From NCBI GenBank assembly GCA_032160545.1, contig JAVHVN010000098.1:1-64000 (forward strand): a stretch of DNA of 64,000 bases, written 5' to 3'. The stretch is from DATGFB01 sp032160545 (lineage in GTDB: Bacteria; Actinomycetota; Actinomycetes; Mycobacteriales; Jatrophihabitantaceae). Made by a program: the position numbers and the translations under genes. How positions within the stretch are numbered: position 1 is the first letter of the stretch; every line of letters starts with the position of its first letter. Below, one piece after another: positions 41,756-49,660 of the stretch. The notes under the pieces were generated by a model. The model was not told the DNA's origin. It saw only the letters and a list, made by a program, of their open reading frames with translations, and did not search any database.

Positions 41756-42673
41756 TCAACGATCGCGGACGCGGACCAGGTTCCGGATGTGCAGAGTCCC
41801 GGTTTCGCCGTCGTACCGCGCCGTCGCGGTCATCTCCAAGATCTCTCCGAGACGGCGGACGTGGGTGCCGCCGCACGACATCTCGGCCGTGCCGCCCGGC
41901 AGCTCGCACACCCAGTTGCGTCGGTCCGTCAGCAACGGTCCGTCGGCGCTTATCCACACCGGCGAGTCGGCCTCGATCCACGTGTTTAGGCGGCGGTTGA
42001 CCTCATCGAGGATGGGCTCCAGTTCCTCGAGGAACCGCGCCGAGTCGAAGCCCCGCTTGCGCAGCGACTTACCGAGCCGATAGCTGTCACGGCTGCCGTC
42101 GATGTCGTGCGCCGTACTGACACAACTTGCGGCGTCAAGGTCACGATGTCCGCGAGAATCGGTCGCGGCGAGTTTGTGCCACAGCGCGTCGGTGCTTTCG
42201 TTGAGGGCATACGCCAGCAGATGGCACGCCGTGTGGGCCGCGTTCAGCCGCCGCCGCCGCTCCTCGTCGACGCGCAGTGTCACTATGTTGCTCGGACGCA
42301 AGTGAGCACCTGCCTCCGCCTCGACGACGTGCGCGACGAGAAACAGCACACCCGGTTCGTCGCGCCGGGCGTCGATGGCGCCGCCGACCATCAGTGGGCC
42401 GATTCCGCGGCGGGCGACAGTGACGGTGTCGTGCACCTCGATGACCTGGGCGCCGAGGTGGATGGCTCCGCGATCGGCCGGCTGGTCTGGCCAGAGAGGG
42501 TCGAGCGGGTGGAACGGGGTGACCTCGGTGAAGACCAGCAACCCCGACTCGGATGGCTCCAGGGAACGGGGCACGACCGTGGTGATTACTGCGACTTCCT
42601 CGAGCGAGCCGGCGGGATAGGTGACTGTGGTTGCGGTGGGGAGTCGGAGCGCCGCATATTCCTGTGTTGTCAC
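41756..42673 (-). CDS. AlaX-type alanyl-tRNA editing protein
   Basis: 305 residues. An N-terminal beta domain of the alanyl-tRNA synthetase insert type (residues about 1-115) is followed by the editing domain with its zinc ligands: HTACH (His-x3-His) and CGGTH (Cys-x3-His). Free-standing AlaX proteins hydrolyse Ser or Gly wrongly attached to tRNA(Ala); related ones clear other misacylated tRNAs. There is no synthetase domain. Its location at the end of the biosynthetic-looking operon, on the opposite strand, suggests self-protection against a toxic amino acid analogue, which is inference. Confidence 0.85.
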   Translation of the reverse strand: MTTQEYAALRLPTATTVTYPAGSLEEVAVITTVVPRSLEPSESGLLVFTEVTPFHPLDPLWPDQPADRGAIHLGAQVIEVHDTVTVARRGIGPLMVGGAIDARRDEPGVLFLVAHVVEAEAGAHLRPSNIVTLRVDEERRRRLNAAHTACHLLAYALNESTDALWHKLAATDSRGHRDLDAASCVSTAHDIDGSRDSYRLGKSLRKRGFDSARFLEELEPILDEVNRRLNTWIEADSPVWISADGPLLTDRRNWVCELPGGTAEMSCGGTHVRRLGEILEMTATARYDGETGTLHIRNLVRVRDR

Positions 42674-42787
42674 GCCCCGATCGTAGGTGGCGGACCGCTA
42701 CGCCCACGGATCATGGACCGTCGTTGCGCACACGAGCCGACTCCAGCCCAGCCCGCTCGGCCAAGTGCCTCTAAGCCATGATGGGTC

Positions 42788-43090
42788 ATGGTCGCCTACG
42801 TCATCGCCGAATCCGAGCACCTCGACACCGAGGATGTGCGCCGATACCGCAAACTTGCGGCGGCGTCGATCGAACGGCACGGCGGTCGCTACCTCGCTCG
42901 CGGCGTCACCCCGAGCGTTCGTGAGGGTGAGTGGGCCGCGAAGAATCGCATGGTGATTATCGAGTTCGCCAGCATTGATGAGGCGCATGCGTGGTACGAC
43001 TCCGACGAGTACCAGGCCGCGCTGGCGAGCCGTAGTACGCCTCCGCGTCGGCGCATGCTTTTCGTGGACGGGGTCGCCACCACGTCCTGA
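42788..43090 (+). CDS. DUF1330 family protein
   Basis: 100 residues, full length for the family, a ferredoxin-like alpha/beta barrel. Typical features are YVIAESEHLDTEDVRRY at the start, the HGGRYLARG turn and FASIDEAHAWYDSDEYQ before the last strand. No catalytic role is established for the family. It could belong to the preceding cluster or be independent; a 114-base gap with no overlap separates it from the AlaX-like gene, to which it is divergent. Confidence 0.88.
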   Translation: MVAYVIAESEHLDTEDVRRYRKLAAASIERHGGRYLARGVTPSVREGEWAAKNRMVIIEFASIDEAHAWYDSDEYQAALASRSTPPRRRMLFVDGVATTS

Positions 43091-43278
43091 CGCAGTCGCG
43101 AGACGTCGAGCCGCCGTACCGTCCTTCCGCGTCTGAGCTGAGCTCCTGCAATAGTTCCCGGTTCCGAACGTCGATGCGGCCGCGCTCGTGCGCGAGGGCA
43201 TAGCGCGTGGCCTGCATGTGTCCGAGGTCGCCGCCGCCCAACTTGAAGGCCCCGGAAACACCGTTAGTGAGCTGCGCG

Positions 43279-43656
43279 TCAGGGCGACGAACTCGGAACC
43301 GGAATCGGCAGCGGCGGTTGCGATGTCGACCCTGATCCCGTCGACGTCGACGTCGACGTCGACGCGGAGGTCGAGGTCGTCGGCCGCGGCGACGTCGTCG
43401 AACGGCTCGGCTGCTGCGAGCCCGTCGGAGCGCGCGTTGGCGACGGACTCCGTGTGGGGCTCGGCGCTACGGAGGTCGGGGATGGAAGCGGCACATAGAC
43501 GGTAGGCGTCGGTGTCGAGCGCGGAACGACGCCTCGCGACTTTTCGGCGGGCGACGGCCGGACCAGGAAGTACAGCACGAGCGTCGAGACGAAGATGACG
43601 AGCAGAACTGCGGTCGAGGTCCGAATCGGCAGCCGCGCGTGTAGCCGGGGTCGCAT
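43279..43656 (-). CDS. Membrane-anchored Pro/Ser/Thr-rich protein
   Basis: 125 residues: a basic N-terminus, one helix (TAVLLVIFVSTLVLYFLV) and an extracytoplasmic tail made almost entirely of Ser, Thr and Pro, including a run of alternating Thr-Ser. Start on the ATGA that ends the MscS-type gene; a GTG three bases earlier is possible. The tail may be an unfolded wall-spanning or glycosylated segment. Function unknown, but coupling to the channel gene suggests a partner. Confidence 0.6.
   Translation of the reverse strand: MRPRLHARLPIRTSTAVLLVIFVSTLVLYFLVRPSPAEKSRGVVPRSTPTPTVYVPLPSPTSVAPSPTRSPSPTRAPTGSQQPSRSTTSPRPTTSTSASTSTSTSTGSGSTSQPPLPIPVPSSSP
43340..43363. repeat. Short tandem repeat (GTCGAC)x4
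   Basis: Four perfect copies of the self-complementary hexamer GTCGAC inside the Ser/Thr-rich protein gene, encoding alternating Thr-Ser. Such a tract can gain or lose two codons at a time without frameshift. Confidence 0.85.
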
Positions 43657-44603
43657 CACGAGGTCGCGGTCGGTTCGGCGGTGTCGAGCGCGGCCGGCAC
43701 GGTGATTCCCTCGCGCAGTAACGCGGACGTGATGCGGGCACGCAACGCGCGGCCCACGTCGAACTGCTTGCCCGGCAACGTGCGTGCCACGACACGGACC
43801 TTGAACTGGTCGACCTGCAGGCTCTCGACGCCCATGACGCTCGGCGGGTCGAGTAGCAACGGGTGCAGCGTTTCGTCCTCGTAGGCCTCTCGGCCGATGG
43901 TGTGCAGCAGATCGGTCACGCGGTTGAGGTCCACGTTGATGGGGATCGGCACATCGACGACAGCCCGCGCCCAGTCACGCGAGAGGTTGGTGACCTGCAC
44001 GATCTGACCGTTGGGGGTTGTGATCACCTCGCCGTCGAGGGTGCGGATGCGGGTGATCCGCAGCGTGACGTCCTCGACGGTCCCGGCGGTGGGCGCGGGC
44101 GCACCCGCCACCGACAACCTGATCACGTCACCGAATCCGTATTGGCGCTCGATCACGATGAAGAAGCCGGCGAGAATGTCCTGCACGATCCGCTGCGCTC
44201 CGAACCCCAGAGCGACTCCGGCGACGGTGGCGGGCGCGACGAACCCCGACAACGGCACGCCCAGGCGCTGGACGATCATCACCCCGGCCAGGCAGTAGAT
44301 GATCACGAGGACGACCCAGGTCAGCACTTGGGCAATCAGCGTGCGGTGCTTGGAGGCCTCCGACCGGACCAACCCGTCGGTGCCTCCGGTTTGCTCGTCG
44401 ATGCGCTGGACGATCCGGGCACCGAACCAGGTCGCGAACCGGGTGAGCAGGATCGTTCCGGTGACGATGAAGATGATCTCGAGCAGGCTGCTGCGCGCCC
44501 AGAGCCCGACGTCGTCGAGCGACTGAACGGCCAGCGACGACACCCTCGACGCGCCCCCTCCGGTCGGACCGCTCCACCAGTGACCTGCCAACCCACCCAT
44601 CAT
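43656..44603 (-). CDS. MscS-family mechanosensitive channel
   Basis: 315 residues from the ATG at 44603 (MMGGLAGHWW). Two or three helices precede the pore helix and the conserved beta domain: VAGVALGFGAQRIVQDILAG is the MscS pore/TM3 signature, followed by VEDVTLRITRIRTLDGEVITTPNG. It relieves osmotic downshock by releasing ions. The N-terminal start is uncertain; longer frames overlap the divergent DUF1272 gene. Confidence 0.9.
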   Translation of the reverse strand: MMGGLAGHWWSGPTGGGASRVSSLAVQSLDDVGLWARSSLLEIIFIVTGTILLTRFATWFGARIVQRIDEQTGGTDGLVRSEASKHRTLIAQVLTWVVLVIIYCLAGVMIVQRLGVPLSGFVAPATVAGVALGFGAQRIVQDILAGFFIVIERQYGFGDVIRLSVAGAPAPTAGTVEDVTLRITRIRTLDGEVITTPNGQIVQVTNLSRDWARAVVDVPIPINVDLNRVTDLLHTIGREAYEDETLHPLLLDPPSVMGVESLQVDQFKVRVVARTLPGKQFDVGRALRARITSALLREGITVPAALDTAEPTATS

Positions 44604-44685
44604 GGCCCGAAGCTGGCGGGATGTCGGTCCGGGGTGGCGCCAGGGCGGCTGTTGGATTCCGGTCGGCCACGACACGATCGTCGCC

Positions 44686-44925
44686 ATGCTGGAACTGCGT
44701 CCCAACTGCGAATGCTGCGATCTGAACCTTCCGCCAGCCTCGCCGGAGGCGATGATCTGCACCTACGAATGCACGTTCTGCCGTGAGTGCGTCCACGAGC
44801 GACTGCAGGGACGGTGCCCGAACTGCGGGGGCAACTTCACGCCGCGACCGATCCGGCCGCCGGAGGCCCTGCGGCAGGATCCGGCCTCGACGATCCGAGT
44901 GCTGGCACCGGCTGGATGCGGCTAG
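44686..44925 (+). CDS. DUF1272 zinc-ribbon-like protein
   Basis: 79 residues. Family hallmark: MLELRPNCECCDLNLPP at the start, then AMICTYECTFCRECVHE and CPNCGGNF, giving eight or more Cys that would hold two zinc ions. Short cytosolic protein of unknown role, common in bacteria. Divergent from the MscS-type gene. Confidence 0.92.
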   Translation: MLELRPNCECCDLNLPPASPEAMICTYECTFCRECVHERLQGRCPNCGGNFTPRPIRPPEALRQDPASTIRVLAPAGCG

Positions 44926-45015
44926 GAGTTTGTTCGATCTCGACGGGTTGTTGTTTCGCGGCCCGCCGTTCGGGGCATGACTGACGCAGCATCAGCCCCG
45001 AACTGAAGGACGCGA

Positions 45016-45507
45016 ATGACCGAGATGAAGGACCGGCCCGCTCCAGCTTCTCGGCCCGTTCCCCGAGTCGTCGCCGAGCGTGGCCGGCTCGCCGCGTCCG
45101 CCCTTGGCTCCTTCGCTCCCGATCCCGCCGCGTTCGTCCTGCGCGCCGGTCGACGCGCGCGGCAGGTCGGTGGCGCGGTTTCCGCGGCCCTGGAATTCGC
45201 CGTCGAACTCGAACGACCGTTGGCCGTCGTGCGGTTGCGCGGCCGGCTGACCGGCGACAACGTGCGCGCCCTCGGCGGCCGGCTCGCCGAACTGATGCGC
45301 AACGGGAACCGGTACCTCGTCATCGAGATGGGTGAGCTGGCCGAGATCGCGCCGGTGTGCGTCGGCGTGCTCAACCGAACGGTGAGCGAGCTGCGCCACG
45401 TCGACGGATCGCTGACCCTTCGCGGTGTGGATGCGACCGGGGTGCGGATGCTGAAACGGGCCGGCCTGCACCCGTCCGTCCTGCTCTCGGCCGCCCGAAC
45501 CCGCTGA
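45016..45507 (+). CDS. STAS-domain protein (anti-sigma-factor-antagonist-like)
   Basis: 163 residues. An N-terminal, Ala/Arg-rich 60 residues of no clear fold is followed by a STAS domain (about 65-160): LAVVRLRGRLTGDNVRALGG, YLVIEMGELAEIAPVCVGVL and LTLRGVDATGVRMLKRAG. The serine normally phosphorylated in SpoIIAA-type antagonists (D-S/T at the helix start) is replaced here by E-I-A-P, so a kinase-switched role is doubtful. No anti-sigma factor lies next to it. Confidence 0.75.
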   Translation: MTEMKDRPAPASRPVPRVVAERGRLAASALGSFAPDPAAFVLRAGRRARQVGGAVSAALEFAVELERPLAVVRLRGRLTGDNVRALGGRLAELMRNGNRYLVIEMGELAEIAPVCVGVLNRTVSELRHVDGSLTLRGVDATGVRMLKRAGLHPSVLLSAARTR

Positions 45508-45560
45508 CGCGACTGCCCGACTCAACGATCGGCAGACTGTCCCAACCGCGCCGGCTGCTC

Positions 45561-46049
45561 TCAGCTCGGTGAGCAGATCACCACCGGGATCTCGCGTTCG
45601 GTCCAGGTCTGGTACGACGCGAAGTCGGCGTAGAGCCCGACGAGCTCGGGCCACCGCTCGGCGCGCTCGTCCGAATCGGCTGTGCGCGCGCGCATGTGAC
45701 GTACCGAGCGTCCGATGCGGATCTCGACCGACGGGTCCTTGACCAGGTTGCGGTACCACTGGGGGTTGGTCGGCAGGCCGCCCTGCGAGGCGACGAGCAC
45801 CACGTCCTGGCCGTCCTGCATGAAGCAGAGCGGGACGGTCCTCGGCCGGCCGGTCTTGGCTCCTGTCGTGGTCAGCAGACAGACCGGCACCGCCTTGCGC
45901 AGCGCGGCACCGATGCGCCAGTGCTTGCCGACACGGCCGCCGGTCTTGGCGTAGAGCCAGGTGTGCGCGGCCGACATCAGCTTGATCATCCTGGTCGTGC
46001 TGGGCCGGTCGAGACCGGGCGGCTTCGGCTTGATGCGCGGCTGGGTCAT
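45561..46049 (-). CDS. F420-dependent nitroreductase-family protein (Ddn-like)
   Basis: 162 residues of the split beta-barrel deazaflavin-dependent family. Typical motifs: LLTTTGAKTGRPRTVPL (phosphate-binding) and GGLPTNPQWYRNL. Members reduce quinones or nitro compounds with F420H2. fbiD for F420 synthesis is in the same window. A TAGAAC-type palindrome lies eight bases before the ATG with no ribosome binding site between, so translation may be leaderless. Confidence 0.88.
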   Translation of the reverse strand: MTQPRIKPKPPGLDRPSTTRMIKLMSAAHTWLYAKTGGRVGKHWRIGAALRKAVPVCLLTTTGAKTGRPRTVPLCFMQDGQDVVLVASQGGLPTNPQWYRNLVKDPSVEIRIGRSVRHMRARTADSDERAERWPELVGLYADFASYQTWTEREIPVVICSPS

Positions 46050-46057
46050 CCCGAAAG

Positions 46058-46071
46058 TAGAACGTGTACTA
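46058..46071. promoter_or_regulatory. KstR-like palindrome (TAGAACGTGTACTA)
   Basis: Seven of eight fixed positions of TnnAACnnGTTnnA, and near-perfect dyad symmetry. It lies between the divergent F420 nitroreductase and DUF2277 genes, 8 and 43 bases from their starts, so it could control both. Confidence 0.55.
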
Positions 46072-46114
46072 CTTGTGCTCGCAAGTCCCGGCGCGGTTAT
46101 GCCACGCTGGCTGC

Positions 46115-46399
46115 ATGTGCCGCAATATCAAGGTCCTGAACAACTTCGAGCCCGCCGCGACCCCTGACGAGATCCACGCGGCCGCGCTGCAGTACGTCCG
46201 CAAGGTCAGCGGAACGACCAAGCCGTCGACCGCCAACCAGCGTGCCTTCGACGAGGCAGTGCATCAGATCGCGCACGTCACCGAGCACCTGCTCGCGTCG
46301 CTCGTCACGACCGCGCAGCCGCGCGACCGCGACATCGAGGCGGCGAAGGCGAAGGCCCGCAGCCTGAAGCGGTTCGGAGCACCCGAGCCGACCCGCTGA
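46115..46399 (+). CDS. DUF2277 family protein
   Basis: 94 residues beginning MCRNIKVLNNFEP, the invariant start of this family, which fixes the start codon at 46115. The rest is helical (EIHAAALQYVRKVSG, AVHQIAHVTEHLLASL). Function unknown. It converges on the SnoaL-like gene with four bases between stops. Confidence 0.92.
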   Translation: MCRNIKVLNNFEPAATPDEIHAAALQYVRKVSGTTKPSTANQRAFDEAVHQIAHVTEHLLASLVTTAQPRDRDIEAAKAKARSLKRFGAPEPTR

Positions 46400-46403
46400 C
46401 GGC

Positions 46404-46868
46404 TCACGCGTCCGTGGTCGCCCAGCGGTTCGCCGTGAGCTTCCAGCTGGGTGCGTCGTCCAGGGATTGCACGGCCTCGTAGCTGCGGATGTACCCCGTG
46501 CGGCTGATCCGCCACACCCCGTCCGGGCTGCGGCGATACGTGTCGTCGTAGAACGCGGCACCGGTCAGCAGCATCCGGTGCTCGGTGATGATCACCTTGT
46601 CCTCGAGGTACCACCGGCCGATCGCGCAGTCTCCGTCGATCGTGATCTCGGGGTGGTGCACCTGGTGCACCGTGATGACCGCCGGGCCGAGGGACGCGCG
46701 CATGAATTCGACGACCGCGTCGCGGCCCTCGAAGGTCAGGTTCGCTCCGTAGTCGGTGTGGACGTCCTCGGTGAGCGTGTCGGCGAACTCGTCCCACTGC
46801 TTGAGGTCGAGCGAGCGCAGGTAGCGGTACTTCAGCTGGCGCAGTTCCTCGAGCGTGTCATGGTCCAT
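46404..46868 (-). CDS. SnoaL/NTF2-like protein
   Basis: 154 residues from the ATG at 46868. An NTF2-like alpha/beta cone: LKYRYLRSLDLKQWDEFADTL helix, TFEGRDAVVEFM, HQVHHPEITIDGD and a C-terminal WRISRTGYIRSYE strand. Proteins of this kind are isomerases, hydratases or binding proteins for hydrophobic ring compounds, including steroid enzymes. Only about ten bases separate the start from a KstR-like palindrome, with no ribosome binding site, suggesting a leaderless message. Confidence 0.85.
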   Translation of the reverse strand: MDHDTLEELRQLKYRYLRSLDLKQWDEFADTLTEDVHTDYGANLTFEGRDAVVEFMRASLGPAVITVHQVHHPEITIDGDCAIGRWYLEDKVIITEHRMLLTGAAFYDDTYRRSPDGVWRISRTGYIRSYEAVQSLDDAPSWKLTANRWATTDA

Positions 46869-46878
46869 GGGCAAAAAT

Positions 46879-46892
46879 TAGAACACGTTTCA
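46879..46892. promoter_or_regulatory. KstR-like palindrome (TAGAACACGTTTCA)
   Basis: Matches all eight fixed positions of TnnAACnnGTTnnA. It lies ten bases upstream of the SnoaL-like start and overlaps the last codons of the upstream SDR gene. An AT-rich TCTAATTTTT on the minus strand between motif and start could be the -10 element. Confidence 0.6.
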
Positions 46893-47567
46893 GGTTGGTC
46901 CGTACACCGGGACGGTCGCGCCGGAGACGAGACGGGCGGCGGGCGAAGCCAGCCAGACGTACGCCGCGGCGACGTCCTCGACCTTCGGCCAGCGCTCGTG
47001 CGATGCCGTCGGCATCGCGCCGCGATTCGCCGGCGTGTCCATGATGCTCGGGACGACGGCGTTGACGGTGATGTCGCTGCCGTGGGTCTGCTCGGCTGCC
47101 ATCCGCACGAGATGCAGCACGCCGAGCTTGCTGACGGAGTAGGCGAAACCGGTTCCTGCCGTCACCAGCGCGGCGCGACTCGAGGTGTGGATGATGCGCC
47201 CCTCGCCGGCCGGCATCATCCGCCGCAACGCGTGCTTGGTCACGAGCGCGGCGCTGGTGAGATTGAGTTGCAGTTGCTCGGTGAGTTCCGCCGGATCGAG
47301 GTCCGTGAGCGGCCTGGCGCCGGCGAACCCTCCGACCACGTTCGCCACCGCCCACACGGTGCCGAGGTCGTCGAACGCGGCAGCGAGGTCGGCGTCGTCG
47401 AGCACGTCGACCGGCCGGTACCGGACGTCCGGATGCGCTTCCGGCGCGGCGGCGCGGTCGAACCCTGCCACCGATGCGCCTGCGCCGGCGAATGCTGCGG
47501 CGACTGCGCTACCCAGGGCGCCCCCGGCGCCGACGACGACAACGGTCCGGTCAGCGAGAGACGTCAT
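46890..47567 (-). CDS. Short-chain dehydrogenase/reductase
   Basis: 225 residues. Rossmann glycine motif VVVGAGGALGSAVA at the N-terminus, NVVGGF in the NNAG position, catalytic Ser in HTSSRAAL and the YSVSK pair (Tyr-x3-Lys). Somewhat short for the family but complete to the C-terminal SGATVPVYG strand. Substrate unknown. It precedes the SnoaL-like gene on the same strand with 21 bases between. Confidence 0.88.
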   Translation of the reverse strand: MTSLADRTVVVVGAGGALGSAVAAAFAGAGASVAGFDRAAAPEAHPDVRYRPVDVLDDADLAAAFDDLGTVWAVANVVGGFAGARPLTDLDPAELTEQLQLNLTSAALVTKHALRRMMPAGEGRIIHTSSRAALVTAGTGFAYSVSKLGVLHLVRMAAEQTHGSDITVNAVVPSIMDTPANRGAMPTASHERWPKVEDVAAAYVWLASPAARLVSGATVPVYGPT

Positions 47568-47633
47568 GCGGACACGGTAGGAGATGGCACACGATGCGCA
47601 TTTCCCGGGATAGGCCAGGCTCGTTGTGCGGAG

Positions 47634-47647
47634 TAGAACCGGTTCCT
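47634..47647. promoter_or_regulatory. KstR-like palindrome (TAGAACCGGTTCCT)
   Basis: Seven of eight fixed positions of TnnAACnnGTTnnA, 17 bases upstream of the CocE-type hydrolase start, whose GGAG lies between. Confidence 0.5.
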
Positions 47648-47664
47648 CTCGATCGGAGCGCTCC

Positions 47665-49656
47665 ATGCCGCGACCCCGCCGTGCCCTGACCGCCGCGTTG
47701 ACGGCCGCCGCCGTGCTGGCCGGGGTGGCGGTCGCCGTGTCGGCCCCGACCGGCGTGGCCGCGGTGGACGACCCGATCGCCGCCGCCGAGTCCGCGAGCG
47801 CCGCACCGGGGAGCACCTGGCAACCCGGCCCGGAGCGATACGGGCACCGCGTCATCTACGACGTCCCGGTGCGCATGTCCGACGGCGTGGTGCTGCGCGC
47901 CGACGTCGACGTGCCGACCGATCTGTCGACCGGCGCCGATGCGTCCGGCCCCTTCCCGACGCTCCTCACGATGACGCCCTACGGCAAGGACGTCGGTGCG
48001 TCGGCGGGCCTCGGCACGCTGCCGTACCTCGTGAAGCGTGGCTACATCGACGTCGCGGTGGACGTGCGCGGCACGGGTACGTCCGGCGGGTCGTTCAACC
48101 TGTTCGACCCGAAGCAGACCGCCGACGGTGTGCAGCTGGTGACCTGGGCGGCGCACCTGCCGCACAGCACCGGCCGGGTCGGCCTGCACGGCGCGTCCTA
48201 TCTGGGCATCGACCAGCTGCTCACGGCAGGAGCAGTCGGGAAGGACTCACCGCTGAAGGCGATCTTCCCGGTCGTCTCGGCGAACGACCTGTACCGGGAC
48301 GCCGCCTTCATGGGCGGTATCCCGGACGGCTCGTTCGACATGGCCTACCTCGGCGCACTGCTGCCGCTGACCAACCTGGTGTCGCCGCTGGCCGGTGCGC
48401 TCGCCGATCCCGCGAACCTGCTCGCCGACGTACGGACCGTCCTGAACCACGCGGGCAACACGCTCAGCTACAACGCGCGCTTCCTGCTCCAGGCGTATCT
48501 CGGCGGTGTGGACTCCTACGACAGCTCGTATTGGCAGGCGCGGCGCCCGGCGAACGTCCTGGCCGACATCGTCGCGAACGGCATCCCGGCCTACCTCGTC
48601 GGCGGCGAGTTCGACCTCTTCCAGCGAGGCGAGCCGCTCAACTACGCCGCCCTGCAGAACGCCTGGGCCGGTCGCCCGGCCGGTGCGCCGATGCGGCCGG
48701 GGCAACCGGTGACCGGCCGTTACCAGCTGCTCGACGGGCCGTTCACCCACCTCGAGGGCGGTGGCGTCGGCTCGAACTTCGAGCAGCTGCAGCTCGAGTG
48801 GTTCGACACCTGGCTCAAGGACGCCCCGACCGGCATGGCGGACACGCCCACGCCGCTGCACTACTACGACCTCGGCACGAAGCAGTACGCCGACACGACG
48901 ACTTATCCGTTGAGCGCAGCGACCCCGACCACCTTCTACTTCGGCGCCGGGCGCACGGGCAGCGCGCTGTCCACGAACGACGGCTCGCTGTCCGTCGAGA
49001 CGCCCGCAGCCGCCGCTGGTGCCGACACCCTCGCCTGGGCGCCCGTCGGCTCGACGATCTGCGCGCGCTCGCAGGACCAGTGGGTGATGGGCGCGGCGTC
49101 GCTCGTCCCGCACCTGGCCGGCCTGGCGGTGCCCTGCATCGACGACGATCGCCCCTCGCAGCTCGGGCCCACCTCGTTGACCTACAGCACCGCGCCCTTG
49201 CCGGACGCGCGGACCGTCGCCGGGCCCATCTCCGCGACGCTCTACGCGACGGCGAACACCCGCGACACGGAATGGATCGTCAACGTCGAGGACGTGGCAC
49301 CGGACGGGCTGTCGAAGCCGCTGACGCAGGGAGCGCTGCTCGGCTCGTTCCGTGCCGTGAACGAAGCCAGGTCCTGGACGACCGGGGACGGCCATTACGT
49401 GTTGCCCTACCACGACTACACGCCGGATTCGGCGCACGCGGTGACCCCGGGCGCCGTCACACGCTACGACATCGAGGTCTTCCCGACGTACGCCACGATC
49501 CCGGCGGGGCACCGGATCAGGGTGACGGTGTCGAGCACGGACGCGCCGCACCTGCTGCCCACCCCGCGGCAGACGCTCGAGCTGCTCGGCGGGGTGTACC
49601 GCGTGCAGCGCAGCGCGTCGGCACCCTCCTCGGTGACGATCCCGCTGCTGGGCTAG
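47665..49656 (+). CDS. Secreted CocE/NonD-family hydrolase (X-Pro dipeptidyl-peptidase-like)
   Basis: 663 residues; the ATG at 47665 has GGAG eight bases upstream and starts a signal peptide (RRALTAALTAAAVLAGVAVAV ... VAA). The alpha/beta hydrolase domain (about 65-360) has the nucleophile in HGASYLGID and RGTGTSGG of the family; the C-terminal jelly-roll domain (about 440-655) ends with GHRIRVTVSSTDAPHLLPT. Family members cleave esters (cocaine, cephalosporins) or X-Pro peptides. The substrate is not indicated. Confidence 0.88.
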   Translation: MPRPRRALTAALTAAAVLAGVAVAVSAPTGVAAVDDPIAAAESASAAPGSTWQPGPERYGHRVIYDVPVRMSDGVVLRADVDVPTDLSTGADASGPFPTLLTMTPYGKDVGASAGLGTLPYLVKRGYIDVAVDVRGTGTSGGSFNLFDPKQTADGVQLVTWAAHLPHSTGRVGLHGASYLGIDQLLTAGAVGKDSPLKAIFPVVSANDLYRDAAFMGGIPDGSFDMAYLGALLPLTNLVSPLAGALADPANLLADVRTVLNHAGNTLSYNARFLLQAYLGGVDSYDSSYWQARRPANVLADIVANGIPAYLVGGEFDLFQRGEPLNYAALQNAWAGRPAGAPMRPGQPVTGRYQLLDGPFTHLEGGGVGSNFEQLQLEWFDTWLKDAPTGMADTPTPLHYYDLGTKQYADTTTYPLSAATPTTFYFGAGRTGSALSTNDGSLSVETPAAAAGADTLAWAPVGSTICARSQDQWVMGAASLVPHLAGLAVPCIDDDRPSQLGPTSLTYSTAPLPDARTVAGPISATLYATANTRDTEWIVNVEDVAPDGLSKPLTQGALLGSFRAVNEARSWTTGDGHYVLPYHDYTPDSAHAVTPGAVTRYDIEVFPTYATIPAGHRIRVTVSSTDAPHLLPTPRQTLELLGGVYRVQRSASAPSSVTIPLLG

Positions 49657-49660
49657 CTGG

